Origin: Pilaira anomala
Lineage: Eukaryota; Mucoromycota; Mucoromycetes; Mucorales; Mucoraceae
Reading direction: 5' to 3'
NCBI GenBank assembly: GCA_025716855.1
Contig: JAIXMQ010000105.1
Coordinates: 1-62,218, forward strand
Length of the DNA: 62,218 nucleotides
A program made the translations under genes and the position numbers. Below the pieces are notes generated by a model that did not search any database, was not told the DNA's origin, and saw only the letters and a list, made by a program, of their open reading frames with translations. This document shows positions 1 through 12,112 of the stretch, in pieces (positions within the stretch are counted from its first letter, which is position 1; each line of letters starts with the position of its first letter).

Positions 1-472
1 ACAAACCCGGTTCCTACTATCAACCCTATCATTAATGTATATTGCTTTCATTCTGAAGTATTAAAATTTTGGTCAAACACTCCCACCGAATTAAATAATC
101 TAATGGAGTCTTTATTCACGTAAATGGTTGAGTATAATAGTTAAACGAGTCATTTTTAAAGCTCAGCGTACATCAACGTAATGAAGATCAACAAACACGA
201 AGTGTAACGTAGGACTTTGGTACTGTAATGTGGTATAAGTTTCAAGAGGAAGGCTCTAACAGAAAAATCATAAGGATATGATGTTTAATAAAATCATGTA
301 AATTTAAGCCTTTTCGTTTTATGTCTTTACTTTATTTTGAGAGTTGAAAACCCCTTTTGAGAGAAAGTTTAATTTTTCGTGGTCCGGCTCTGCAGAAATT
401 GTTTGGTCAATCAAGGCATTCCTTTTCTTTTACTTTCACATTTTTTCCTTTTTCTTAAACTATTAAAAAACA
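1..472. other. Intergenic, upstream of the PPPDE gene
   Basis: This AT-rich stretch has no long reading frame. The 100 bases before the next gene are rich in T and A runs, as expected for a fungal promoter and 5' leader. I see no recognisable repeat, RNA gene or motif. Confidence 0.5.
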
Positions 473-1392
473 ATGTTTCAGTATCTATCAAATGTTTTTA
501 ACAATAACAACAACAATAATAATACTGAAGATTCTTCAAAACATCACGGTAAGATGCATCTCATTATGCATAGTTAAAAAAAAAAACTTAAGTCTTAACT
601 TTTCTTTTTCGATTCAGTTTATGTAAACGTATACGACATGGTAAGAAAAGAATAAATTGAATGAATGCATATAGAAATAAAACTATAAATTTACAAGCCA
701 ACGACTTAATAGATTCAACCAAACTACATTACTAATTTTGGATATTATGCACTAGGTGTTGGGGTGTTTCATTCAGGTGTAGAGGTTTGTGGTAAAGAGT
801 ACTGTTTTGGTGGACACGAGGTACCAAACCTTACAGGTGTATTTTCTATTGAGCCCAAAATAGGAATTCCAGAACTCACATTAAAGTAAGGCAATTGAGT
901 TAAGAAAAAATACATGTGTATTTATAAAGTAATACTTCAATTAGACAAACGATCGATATGGGAACAACGGATTTAACAGAAAAAGAGATTGAAGAGCTTG
1001 TAATGGAACTATCTGACGAATTTACTGGGCCTTCATACAATTTGTTATCACGAAATTGTAATCATTTTACAGAAGAATTTGTAGCAAGATTGAATAATAA
1101 AACGATACCGCTATGGATCAATAAAGCTGCAAAGCTTGGGAATATGTTCCCTTGTGTTGTACCTTGGGAATGGATTCAACCGCCTGAATTATCTCAAGAC
1201 CAAGACGACGATGAAGAAGAAGAAGAGGAAGTAGATGGCGATAGCACTATGGGCCAGCATTCACGAAGATCTTCCACTGTATCATTACTATCAAATAATA
1301 AAAATGCAAGATCTACATCGTATAATAGTACCAACGAAGGAAGTCAAGAAAGATTAGTTATATCGAAGTTTCAAGGCATAATACAGCCATAA
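473..1392 (+). CDS. DESI2-like PPPDE cysteine isopeptidase
   Basis: Four exons (473-548, 618-640, 713-885, 945-1392) join in phase to give about 239 residues. The PPPDE/DeSI fold follows an Asn-rich N-terminus: VYVNVYDM opens it, the catalytic His lies in VFHSGVEV (about H53) and the catalytic Cys in SRNCNHF (about C129). The later KTIPLWINK...CVVPWEW segment matches the DESI2 branch better than DESI1. Members of this family remove SUMO or ubiquitin, or cleave S-palmitoyl groups; which substrate applies here cannot be read from sequence. The last 60 residues are an acidic D/E run and a Ser/Asn-rich tail, probably disordered. Exon 2 is only 23 nt, so automatic gene finders may miss it. Family assignment is secure; substrate is inference. 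The gene converges on the AT-hook gene. Confidence 0.9.
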
Positions 1393-1907
1393 TTAATTAG
1401 TTTCCTATCAATACTTTCACTTTATCAAATATCGACTACCTAATCTTGCTAAGAAAATTCAAATCTATCATTTAAAGAGATATTTTTTAAAAAGCTATTA
1501 TTTTGTGCAGCATTACTTTATAGTTACAACAAAAATAAACATTATCAACAATTCCTATATTTTTCTCATTTTCACTTAATGAATACATCGATTGTTCTAA
1601 ATTAGCAGCTTAACTTCTCGACTTGGATCTTTAATTCGAAGCAATTGAAATAAATTTGATTTATGCGAATTACTATCCACTCAAAATACATCGTTTTGCT
1701 TTAGAAAAGAATCTTTTTTTTTTTTTTGTTAAAAGAAAGTAACTAAGGCTCATTATTTTCTTTTAAGCTTAAACACTATTGTTTTTACATATATATATAT
1801 CTAGCTCAATAAATAAACCATTGTTTTTATTATATGCAAAACTTCATATTACAAAGGCCATTAAATTACTTGGAAAGGCAAATTTGTACCTGAAAACGAA
1901 CATAATT
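1393..1907. other. Convergent intergenic region
   Basis: This holds the 3' flanks of two convergent genes. A T-run near 1708-1727 and a short TA repeat near 1788-1800 are visible. A short plus-strand frame overlapping the end of the AT-hook gene (1779-2024) is its shadow. Nothing else is supported. Confidence 0.5.
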
Positions 1908-2613
1908 TTATTTTTTTTGTGGCCCTACATATTTTATGTCAGTAATGTAATCTGGATCTGTATCCGATCTTTTCAAGCACGTCAAGCAAACTTTAATATT
2001 GCTTTTTCCAACAACTTTTTCTAATCGTTTTGGTAAAGGGCGAACAGTTAATTCTACAATAGGATAATTGACGGGTGAAATTGCTTCAATTTCCGTTGAT
2101 TTGGATCCTTTGGGTGGTCGACCTCGTCGGGGAATTGCTTTCATTACTAATTTTTCGTCTGGTGTGGCTGTAGATGCCAGTAAAATATATTTTTCTTGCC
2201 GATAGATTATATGTTTTGGATGCTCACATCGGCCAATCTTATTTGGTAATGAATTCGTTTTCTTCACAATATTTGTACTCTTGTTTTTACTAGTTGGAAG
2301 CGTAGATGATAAAGTTTCAGTAGGTTGTGGAGTAAGGCTTGATAAATTAGGCAAGCTAGATGGATAGGAGGAGAGAAAGGCCATAAACTCTGGATCGTTA
2401 ATTGGATCATTACTTGGGTCGCTAGCGTATTCCATTGACTGCATATCAAATAACCCATCTATGTAAATGTTAACATGTTTTTGTTAGTTAACTTTTATAA
2501 CAGTTTGTCCTACCATTAAACTGCAACAATTCTTGATAATAATGAGCCTGGTTATCTTCTAACAAAGGTGAAATGTCAATATTCGATTGTGTATTCTCGT
2601 TATTATTATACAT
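1908..2613 (-). CDS. AT-hook protein with a possible Cys/His zinc site
   Basis: Two exons (2613-2514 and 2458-1908, minus strand) with a 55 nt GT-AG intron encode about 216 residues. The start at 2613 gives a good A-rich context. Visible features are a Ser/Pro/Thr-rich middle, a GRCEHPKH segment (about residues 109-116), a classical AT-hook core GRPPKGSK (about 146-153), and a C-terminal KVCLTCLKRSD motif (about 189-199). Together C-x-x-x-x-H and C-x-x-C could bind a metal ion, but that is inference. The AT-hook suggests binding to the minor groove of AT-rich DNA, so a nuclear chromatin or transcription role is plausible. I do not recognise the family. The intact frame, intron and composition support a real gene. 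Confidence 0.65.
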
Positions 2614-3274
2614 TTTATAATTTTGTTATACATATATTTAAAAAAGATACTTTATTCGATTGTTTCAATTTATATTCAATTCTTTACATGAATCATGTGT
2701 ATGAAGCTTAGCTATTCATCAGTGATAGAATTAAACCAGATCAACGCAAGTATGCTCATTACGTATCTATTGACATATGTAATTCCAGTAAATTCTTCTC
2801 TTTGGAGCACATAACGTCAAAAGAATTCACACACAAAATATTTGGCTGATTTGATTATTAGTAGTAAACAACTTAAGCAGGTTCATATGCAGTTTCTTTC
2901 TCGACATACTTACAAATACTGCTATGTAATCATTTAATCACCATCATATTAATAGAAACACAATTGATATCATTTTCTCACTACTTGTCTTGAAATGGTT
3001 AGATGCCCATAGTTAACACATTCGTTTTTCGGTTAACGTGATTCGCTAATACTCGATTATCCTTCAAGTTCGTATTCATACTATTTGTCAATAAAAATAA
3101 ATAAAAAGTCCAACTTGCCATTTACCTGTTGAAAGTCAAACTATTTGAAACTGTGTGTTTTTTAATGTAACTTTAGAGATTAATTAGCCTTTTTGATTTT
3201 AAAAACCAAATAAACTTTAGTAAGATTCTAAAATAGGCCTGTGCAGGTACAATAGCGTTGTCTAATAACTACTC

Positions 3275-3301
3275 TTTTTTTTTTTTTTTTTTTTTTTTTT
3301 T
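3275..3301. repeat. Homopolymer T tract, 27 nt
   Basis: An uninterrupted run of 27 T. Similar runs recur through the window in introns, UTRs and mobile elements. Exact length is a likely place for assembly or sequencing error. Confidence 0.9.
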
Positions 3302-4102
3302 GGATATGGCCTCATCATTGAATATTTCAAAACAAATAAACGCCGAAAAACATTTACTGTATATTTTTAAAATTTATACTTGAGAGAATTACTTAGCCTC
3401 GGTTTTACTTTTTAAGGTTTAGATGACAGGATGAGTATCAATGCTTGTCCTGCTATAGGTTTAGTTGCTTATAAATCAGTAGATTTATCTCTGACGTTTG
3501 AACATTTTTTCCCACGATGTTTTCTATATATGGTGAATTTAACGCTAATGAAATTCTGTTTTTTAGACTTTGGTATATTAAAGTAGTACGTGATATAGAC
3601 AATAATATTAAATGAATAAAGTGATGCAGATATAACAATTTCCTATGTGCATAATTATAACTGTATTAATATATATGATCTTTATATAACCACCCGTTAC
3701 TTCAAAAGTCTCAAATTGTAATTTAAATAATGATTCTGTTGACCTGTGCTGTAAAAAATCATCACAAAATATTGTACAAAGGGATTTAAAAAGCTTTTTT
3801 TTACTAGTAGTTATAAATTTTTTATCGCTTGTTTCTGAAAAGATTTACATACTCTTTATGCATAGGATTTACTTCACGAATTAAATCGATCTTTGAGATT
3901 TTTAAGTAGGTAGAAACATTTAAAGTATCCGAGGTTTTGAAGGGAGGATGAGGTATTTTCGATTGATATTTTAGGTATAAGCAGCTTTTGCAAAGTTTAC
4001 GTTATCGGATATAAATTTAAGGCAAGTATGTATATCAAAAAGGGTGATTAATAACAGACTGTAAAAAGTAAAACATCGTAAATAAACCTTTGTAAGTGCA
4101 AT

Positions 4103-4167
4103 TTTAATTGTAATTGTAATTGTAATTGTAATTTTAATTTTAATTGTAATTTTAATTGTAATTGTAA
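4103..4167. repeat. Hexanucleotide array (TAATTG)n with TAATTT variants
   Basis: About eleven tandem copies of TAATTG or its one-base variant TAATTT lie head to tail in the gene-poor region. It is a simple minisatellite-like tract with no coding content. It does not resemble telomeric repeats. Confidence 0.85.
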
Positions 4168-5093
4168 TCCTTAAACCATAATTTTATTTGACCTTGTATC
4201 TTGTTAATAGCTATACTCAATTCGTCCAAAATTATTCTATAAATAGTACGAATATAATAAGCCTGCTATATTGATAAATGCCAGAATTTAGTATATGTTT
4301 GAAAGTAATTTATATTCTGAGCGATGAGAGCGTTCAGAATTTTTCGAGATGGTTTTCAATTCCGGTTTGAAAGAAGATTAAATTATATGCGTTGCAATAA
4401 ACAAACTTTAATCTTATTTTATACATCATATCCTTTTTATATCAACCTGTTGGTTTTTTTTTGCTGAATAAACTTAAAGTATATATTATTATAGGTTTTT
4501 GAGAACAACTTTAAATTTCTGTCGATGGTTGGTTGCAGTGAGTACTTAAATAAATGGTCTCATAATCAAATAACCAAACATTTACTTTTTATATATAATG
4601 TGAAGACTTTTTACCTACGATCATTATAAATTATGGTCATTTTGTGTCTTTCTTAGTTCAAATTTATTCACTTATAACAAGTTGTACTTGTGATTACTTG
4701 TAGAGCACAAATGGTGCTACAACAAAACCTTGAGCGGTAAAAAAGAAAAAAAAAACTATAATTTTAACTGTCTCACAAATCGATTGATTTTCTATCATAC
4801 ACTCTTGTGTATCTTATAGGTATAAAAGGATGAACCGTGCATATGTCCAATGTTTTAATACAATCAACATAATGCGAATATTCATGAAAAAGTTTATTTT
4901 AAATTTAGTCCATATGTGTCTGTTAGCATCAATATACGAGCCCAGCACACACAATGTAGTATCATTATCACTCAGACCTGGGAATACTATGAATCCAAAC
5001 AAGAAAATGACAGTTGTATTGGAATAGTCGGTTAATTAACAGACGAAAACTTACTATTTTTTTTTTTAAAAAAAAAGGATAGGATACCTGTTA

Positions 5094-5273
5094 ACTAGGT
5101 TTTGGTAAAGTGACAAAGAACTTACGTGATTTACTTGCTGTGATAAAAGGCGCACAAATATTTTCAGAACAATATGTATTAGTGAGACAAAAATTTGTAA
5201 TAAATGAAGAAGTTGGAGACACTTTGTATCATGAAACAAATAGTAGTTCTGTAAAGATTTACAATTGAATGGA
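5094..5273 (+). pseudogene. Unidentified coding relic
   Basis: One plus-strand frame here reads about 58 codons of well-mixed, protein-like composition (it contains KVTKNLRDLLAVIKGAQ and VRQKFVINEEVGDTLYHE), bounded by stops on both sides and without an ATG. It sits among other broken frames in a gene-poor region. I do not recognise the family. It is most simply a fragment of a decayed gene or multi-copy family member. It could be a chance open frame, but its Lys/Glu/Val balance differs from the Ile/Phe/Asn-heavy chance ORFs nearby. Confidence 0.35.
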
Positions 5274-5879
5274 AAAATCAAATACAGAAACTCTTATTGA
5301 TTTAATATTTTTAGTGATGACTTTTACCAGTACTATGAAATAGTATAGGTACAAGTCTAAATGCAAGCAAAATTGAAAAAAGTTGTGTTTGACAATCCAA
5401 AAGTAGGCATTTGTATGCGAATTGCAAATCAGACAATGCACGTTTTGTTTGGTTCTTTATTTTACATCGAATACCTTATTTGTTCATAATTACAGCATTT
5501 CCCATCTGTAACAGATCAAAGACACTAAGCACGGTCTCAGTAATATTGCTTTTTCAAGTGATGGTTAAATTCTAAATTAGAATGCTTGCTTTTGTAAATG
5601 ATGTTACTCAAAAATATTACTTGAGTATAAAATGCTTGGTCGAGTATAAGCTTATCTATTTCATTTTTATGTTTCGTGTATTCTTCTCCGTACAATTTCT
5701 CCATGTTGGTCTCAGACCGATGGTTAGGACTAGGATCTATGGGAATTTACAAACAATCCGTACAGGCTGTAGAAGTGGCTAAAAGGTCTTTTCAATTATT
5801 TTTGACCTGTTCTAAAAAATAACAAATATTGGACCAGGAAATTTCAGGTTACTTTATTTTAGACGCACGTAAGTATTAT

Positions 5880-5930
5880 ACCGAGGCAATGATTAGTGCC
5901 TTTTACCGAGGTAGCGGTTAGCGCCTTTAT
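5880..5930. repeat. 26 bp imperfect tandem duplication
   Basis: Two adjacent units of about 25-26 bp, each starting ACCGAGG and ending GCCTTT, differ at a few positions. The pair is followed by TCGGTAAA, the inverse of the TTTACCGA inside it. It stands out as a GC-richer patch in AT-rich DNA. Function unknown. Confidence 0.7.
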
Positions 5931-6101
5931 TCGGTAAAAAGAAACTAATTTTAATTGGAGAATCATGCCAATAAAAGTTGTGCATTATCACAAGACTATT
6001 AATTACAATTCGGAGCAAGAAAACCCTGTGTGGCGGCAATAATAATAATAAAAAAAAACTCTTTTACCTTCTATTATTTTCATTTTTTACAAATAGGTTA
6101 T

Positions 6102-7091
6102 ATGACTGGTACACCGAAACGAATAAGGCTTACAAATCACCAAAAAATGGAAATTTGCGCTCGATATGATAACGCCGTAGAATTTACCTCTCAAGGAGAG
6201 TTACGAAGATGGGCTCAACGCCAATTTAATTTACCAACTTTACCTTCACAAGCACTTATCAGCCATATCTTAAAAAACAAGCGAACAATAGTTGAGCGTG
6301 ACAAAATCAGATCTAACGGAAAGAGTTCTAAAACAACAGAGCTTGTTCAACTGGAAAAGTTACTGCTGCAACACATTCAATTGATGGCTTCTAAAAATAT
6401 ACAATTAAATGGCCCCGAAATTCGAGATTATGCGGAAATGATAGCAAATCAATTAGAATTAAAAAAGAAATTTAAATTCTCAAATGGTTGGCTACAAAAC
6501 TTTAGGCAAAGACATCAGTTAAAAAAACTACTATCTGATCTGCAAATCGTTAAACTTAGTCCAGGACCTATTAAATATGAAGGTACAGTGAATGCTCAAT
6601 CAGAAAACGCAGAATTCGTTAAACCTGGCGCTGATACTATTGAATCGGGTAATGATACTGATGATGCTAATACTATTGAGTCTGATGCTGATTTTAATAC
6701 TATCGAGTCTGATACTGATACTATCAACGCCAATAACGCTATTACCAAATTTAAAACTGATTCCACGGAACTTCAAACTGATACTACCAACCAAGATACA
6801 GATAACAGCGAATTCGAAACTGATAATATCAGATTTGACATAGCTTCTAACTCTAGCGATAACAACAAATCTGAAAATAACGATATTGAAAAATACGATC
6901 AAGGAAAGAGTGAGGAAGATAAAGAAACGCATCGAAATAACGAATTAATTGACGGGCTTGAAAAAGTTTTATCCAACATGTCTCCAAATACAGACGAAGA
7001 AGTTTTATTTGTAATGACTGCATCTAAAATGCTATACAAGTTAAGATCAAATATGTTAAAAAAGAAAATAAGAATTTTGGAAGATATTTAA
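6102..7091 (+). CDS. CENP-B-type DNA-binding protein, no DDE domain
   Basis: A single frame of 329 residues from ATG 6102. An upstream in-frame ATG (6030) would add an odd Ile/Lys/Phe-rich leader that looks like intron or UTR, so I prefer 6102. Residues about 5-65 (KRIRLTNHQKMEICARYD...) match the CENP-B/pogo N-terminal helix-turn-helix, and about 75-140 (LEKLLLQHIQLMASKNIQLNGPEIRDYAEMI, ending NGWLQNFRQRH) match the CENPB-type/Tc5 HTH. The remaining half is acidic, with repeated TIESD-like units, and ends in a helical segment that could dimerise. No DDE transposase domain follows, unlike pogo/Tigger transposases. It may be a domesticated DNA-binding protein or a transposase remnant kept open; the intact frame favours a functional gene. 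Confidence 0.75.
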   Translation: MTGTPKRIRLTNHQKMEICARYDNAVEFTSQGELRRWAQRQFNLPTLPSQALISHILKNKRTIVERDKIRSNGKSSKTTELVQLEKLLLQHIQLMASKNIQLNGPEIRDYAEMIANQLELKKKFKFSNGWLQNFRQRHQLKKLLSDLQIVKLSPGPIKYEGTVNAQSENAEFVKPGADTIESGNDTDDANTIESDADFNTIESDTDTINANNAITKFKTDSTELQTDTTNQDTDNSEFETDNIRFDIASNSSDNNKSENNDIEKYDQGKSEEDKETHRNNELIDGLEKVLSNMSPNTDEEVLFVMTASKMLYKLRSNMLKKKIRILEDI

Positions 7092-7740
7092 GTATTATTT
7101 ATACATACTTTACATGAAAAAGCTATCAGATCCATATACATAATAAAGCTTTCATTTTTTATCACACTTAGCTGTGGTTAATTATCAAAATATTCATTTT
7201 TTATACGAAATAGCTTAAATTAATCAAATAGATTATACAAGTTCTAATATACAAGTAAAGGGTTTTTTCTCACGTGCATGATGCATACTAACTGTGTAAT
7301 GCTTAAGTAAGCATGCATAGATTCTTTCCTGTCACAGCTTTAACTGAAAATTATTTGGTGAGAAAGATTTGTATGTAATTTATTTGATGGTACATTCTTA
7401 TTTGTACCTCTTTTATTTTTACAATGCACAGGTGTGATTTCTCAAAAAATTATTTCTCCAAATTCATTCTGCATCTGACAAATGGCTTACGTCATTTTTA
7501 GTTTTGTCCAATGATTTGAACTAATTCCTTCGCTGTACACAAAAAGGAGATGCTGAGGAAAATTTAGAAAAAATAAGTTTTTACGCGTGGTTTTTTTCTT
7601 CTACATATTTTCTTTTTTTGTAAAAATACAAATAAAGCAAGTAAACACATTAAATAACAAAGTAAACTTATTCTAATCAAATCCTTCATTTAAAATACCT
7701 TAGCTTAGAAAAAAACAAAAAACGAAACAACAACCCAAAA
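7092..7740. other. Intergenic, NOT1 promoter region
   Basis: About 650 bases without a gene. Short palindromic GCATGATGCAT and GCATGCAT motifs lie near 7276-7320. The last 100 bases are A-rich leader before the NOT1 start. Nothing else is supported. Confidence 0.5.
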
Positions 7741-10700
7741 ATGTCAAAAAAACCTACTACAGAATCACTCTTGTTGAGTCAAAAATTATTCGAAGAAGGA
7801 TATAGTTGCTTATCAAAAATCAATAATGCCGTGCAGGTCATGGACAATGTAGATGTTACCGAGGAATCAGTATCAAAGGCTTTAGCCATGATTGTTCGAA
7901 CGCATGCTAAACTTCAAGGAAGTGCCGATGGTCAAACTTGGAATATTGAAAACTTTGTAAAAGCTGCATTGAAAAAGGTAAATTAACATCATCTTACTGT
8001 AATGGTACATGATTATACGAATACTTTAATTAACGTGTTAAACTTTTTTTAGAACCCTAATTTGAATTGGCTTTCCGTGCTAGCAAAATTAGATCACCCA
8101 GAGTTTATGTTGTACGATCATACTGGTTTAAAAATACTAATTTTATCTTGGAAATATGTTCAAAAGGTAATAAAAAGAATTACCGATGGGCATGACAGAA
8201 AAAAGTTTTTTCTTACTAAGTTTTTTATTATTTAGGATGAACCTTTTCCTGTACAAATCTTTCTTCAACCTTGGACGCATGTTCGAGGTCAACTCAGTGT
8301 AGTCTATCACATGGTTTACGCTTCACCTGAAGTGTTGGATATGAACCAAACACCAACGAAAAAAATTATTCCTGAAGAGTTGATTCCTGCATTACCCATT
8401 AGCATGCGTCAGGCTGCATCTCAATTGGCTTCACAGCAGTTAAATTGTTTAGGTTTATTGGAGACTATAATGGATTTAGCATGTACTGCTGGCTCTGAAG
8501 ATGTCAAAGTATTAATGGACCGATTGGCTATCCAAGCACCTGAATTATTAATGATTGGTCTGGCTCAAATTCAGGTATGTATTCATATTACATTTTATTT
8601 TATTCAAAAACAAACAATAGACTTATTTTTATTGCTATTAGCCCATCAAAAATGAATTACATCGTACCTTGCTTCCCAAGCTTTTAAATATTTTCCTTAT
8701 TGGTCATGTTAACTCTCCCCTTGTTATCAGATTACTCTGGCACGTTCAACCCAACTTACTATTAGAAGGTTTCTTTGAAATGTACAAGAAAGATCCTACA
8801 TCAGTTTCACGCATATTAGATATTGCGCAAGAAGCAAAGGTAATAAATAATAATTATAAACAGGCGGTGTTTTATTTAAATTTTATTAATATAACTTATG
8901 ATAGATTGTTGTTCATATATTAAAAACCGACGTTCCCCTCTTTACTCTCGATTTAGCCTCTCTTGCTGCCCGTAGACAAAATTTGAATTTAGAGAAATGG
9001 TTAATGGAAAGATTAGCAAAGGATGGATTTGCCTTTTTCGGAGCTTGCGTGGACTTTCTAGAGAAGAAATGTGCACTTGAGATGGCACGTCAATCAGGTG
9101 CGAATGTAATTCCCACCCTCCAATTATCTATGGATGTCATCCGGGTTTTTTTCAGAATTTTATCCGAAAGACCACTACCTCCAGCCGAAACAGCAAAGTT
9201 GACGAAATTAAGTCAATTATACACTCAATTGTATCCTCAGCTTAACGAAAATAGAGGTCAATTAGAAAAGAAGCCTGCTGGTCTTGGTGAAGGAGGTGAA
9301 AATGAAAGGAATTATTCAGATGAAGTAGAAGAAATGGTTCGTTTATATTTTGAAAGACTTTATACAAAGGATATTAGTGCTAGTAGATTTGCTTCCGTAT
9401 TAAAGGCTTGTAGAACCTCGAATGATCAAAGACAAGTTAATTTCTTTTCTTGTACGACTCATACTTTGGTAAGTTATTAAAAAGGGTATGCATTTTTAAA
9501 GCGAATTGTGTAATCCTAATAGACAATAATAGTTGGATGAGGCTCGCTTCTTTAGTCAATACCCTGAAAACGAGTTAATGGCTACAGGCGAACTTTTAGG
9601 TCTTCTTATTGATCAGCATCTTATTTCTTATGCACAATTACGTGTTACCTTAAAACTGATTTTGGACGCTCTCAAGTATCCCGTTGGTTCCAAAATGTTC
9701 AACTTTGGTATTCAAGCTTTAGCTCAATTCCGTAGTCGATTATATGAATGGCCTCAGTATACACTTTTGTTATCCAAGATTGAGGGTTTAAGAGGATTTC
9801 CTACAATTGTTGAAAGTATTGCTACTACGTTAAAGCAATTGGCCCAAAAGGATCCCGAGGGTAAGATGATGATGGGATTATCTACTTCTTCTGGAACTTC
9901 ACCAAAAATGTCGACTCCTACGCCGAATGAAAATGATAATCCTTCTATCGTCAACAATACTACGACGACAGCGACCAATAAAAACGATGTTGCACCCAAC
10001 GTCACGACTCTTTTACAAAGTACAACTAAGCAATCATACGAAAATCCTCCCGAGAAGGTACAAGAACGTGTTTCGTTTTTGATCAACAATTTATCAGCTG
10101 GTAATATGCGAAGCAAAACAGTTGAGTTGAAACAATTGTTACAAAAGCCTATTTGGGGCTGGTTTAGTCATTACCTTGTTGTTAGACGAGTCAGCATTGA
10201 ACCCAACAACCACGAACTTTATTCCGCTCTCTTGGATGAACTCGAAATTCAACATTTAACAGAAACAATAATCGAAGAAACTTACTTGAATATAAATCTT
10301 TTGTTACAGTCTGAAAATATTGTGAACTCATCTTCTGATAAAAACTTGTTAAAGAATCTGGGTAGTTGGTTAGGTAGATTAACAATCGCTAAAAACAAGC
10401 CTATTCGCCATAAGGATCTTTCTTTTAAGGATCTCTTGTTATCTGCTTTCGAGAAGAATCGACTTGTAGTCGCAATTCCTTTGGTGTGTAAAGTTTTACA
10501 ACATGCCAGTAACAGTAAAATTTTCAAGCCTCCTAACCCTTGGTTGATGGGTAGCTTAAAGGTATTGGCTGAACTTTATTGGACTGAAGGTCTCAAGTTG
10601 AACTTGAAATTCGAAATTGAAATTCTTTACAAGACGCTAAATCTTGATTTGAACGAAATTGAACCAACTTCTATCTTGGAAAAGCATGGTCCTCCTGGTA

Positions 10701-12075
10701 TCAGTATGACTTCTGAAAAATCTTCTGCTTTTGAAAATTCAACTGTTTTGTCTCAAAGATCAAACAAGAATTTGCCTGAGGAACAAATTGAGTTGCAACA
10801 ACAGCAACAATATCAACAACAACAGCAATTCCTACAACACACACCTAATCAACAATTACAGCAACATCAAGCTCCTCCTCCTCCTCCCCCTATGAACTCT
10901 GCTCCTCCTACTGGTTCTCTCCCTCCTGTGTCTCAACAGGATTCTCGTCTTGATATTGACATTGCTCCAGTATTGGCTAAGCTTCAAGTAAATCATGCTA
11001 TTGCTCAATTAATGATTCAACATCCTGTTATCAAAACTGCTGTTTATGCTGGTATTTCTGAAGCCTTTTCTGAAATCGTCCCACCTATCATTATTACATC
11101 TGCTAACATTGCAGCTGTATCTACTAAAGAAATGGTCTTGAAGGATTTTGCCACTGAAGTAGATGAAACTCGTTTGCAACATGCTGCTCGTGCCATGGTT
11201 TTACCCCTTGCTTGTAGCTTATGTGTTGTTACATGTAAAGAACCTTTATGCTCTGGTATCATTACTGTTGTAGGTGCCAATCTCGTGCAAAATGGTCTTC
11301 CTGAACAACTTGCTGAAGAAATTGCTTCTACAATGGCTAATGAAAACATTGAATTGCTTTGTGTTTATATTGACCAATTGACCAAGATCAAGGCATTGGA
11401 GGATATAGATCGTGCTCTAGCTCCTGCTTATGCTAGTCGTGTTGCTTATCGTAAACAGCATCACAATGGTAATGCTCCCTTCTTTGATGTCTTGAGTTTA
11501 AATGGTGCCCCTCATTCGATTCAGTTACCTGAATTTTTGAGACCTACTCATGGTATTACTCCTGAGCAGTTCCGTTTGTATGAAAGCTTTGATCAAAGAA
11601 CTTATCTTGCTATGCAACAACAGCAACAGCAGCAGGTTTCCCCTATTAACAACTTTCACCCTGATGCTATTCATCTCCAACAACAGCAACATCAGCAACA
11701 ACAGTTTATGGGAGCTGAATCACCTAACACAGCTATGGCTAATGGGGCCAGTCTATTAAACGCCAAATTAGAGCAAATGCTTTTAGAATTAGATCGATTA
11801 ATTCGCCAATCTGGTATTACTAGTATATCTCAATTACCTCCCAACCATGATATCTGTCTCTTGGTTCGTCAAATTCCTTTGCTTGTTTCTCAAAGCCCTT
11901 CTCCCTTACAAACAATGATTACATTTGTTGAAAAGGTTGTATTGATGTTATACCAAAGCACTACACCTTTTGCATTAGAAGTGCATACTATGTTCCTTCA
12001 ATCTTTGTTTGAAATTTCTGGTGAAGTTACTAAAGAAACTTTATCCTGGTTGATCTATGCCGATGATGAGGTAAG

Positions 12076-12112
<37 letters not shown>

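Larger units (their letters stand above)
2614..6101. other. Gene-poor region with repeats and decayed coding sequence
   Basis: About 3.5 kb has no intact gene. It contains a 27 nt T-run (3275-3301), a hexanucleotide array (about 4103-4167), a protein-like but broken frame (about 5094-5273) and a 26 bp tandem duplication (5880-5930). Several other 60-70 codon frames look like chance ORFs in AT-rich DNA. The last bases are the promoter of the CENP-B-type gene. Confidence 0.5.

Noticed and set aside
4103..4167. Hexanucleotide array as a possible interstitial telomere
   Set aside because: The unit TAATTG lacks the G-run of telomere repeats such as TTAGGG.
5700..5782. GGTCTCAGACCGATGGTTAGG sequence considered as a tRNA-like or hairpin RNA
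   Set aside because: It has no cloverleaf, no B-box (GGTTCRANNCC) and no 3' acceptor pairing.
6030..6101. Upstream in-frame ATG for the CENP-B-type gene
   Set aside because: The added residues are Ile/Lys/Phe-rich low complexity, ending in a sequence that looks like an intron acceptor. ATG 6102 directly precedes the conserved domain.
9754..11349. Several long minus-strand frames opposite NOT1
   Set aside because: They are antisense shadows of a well-supported coding exon, with no start context and no recognisable domain.
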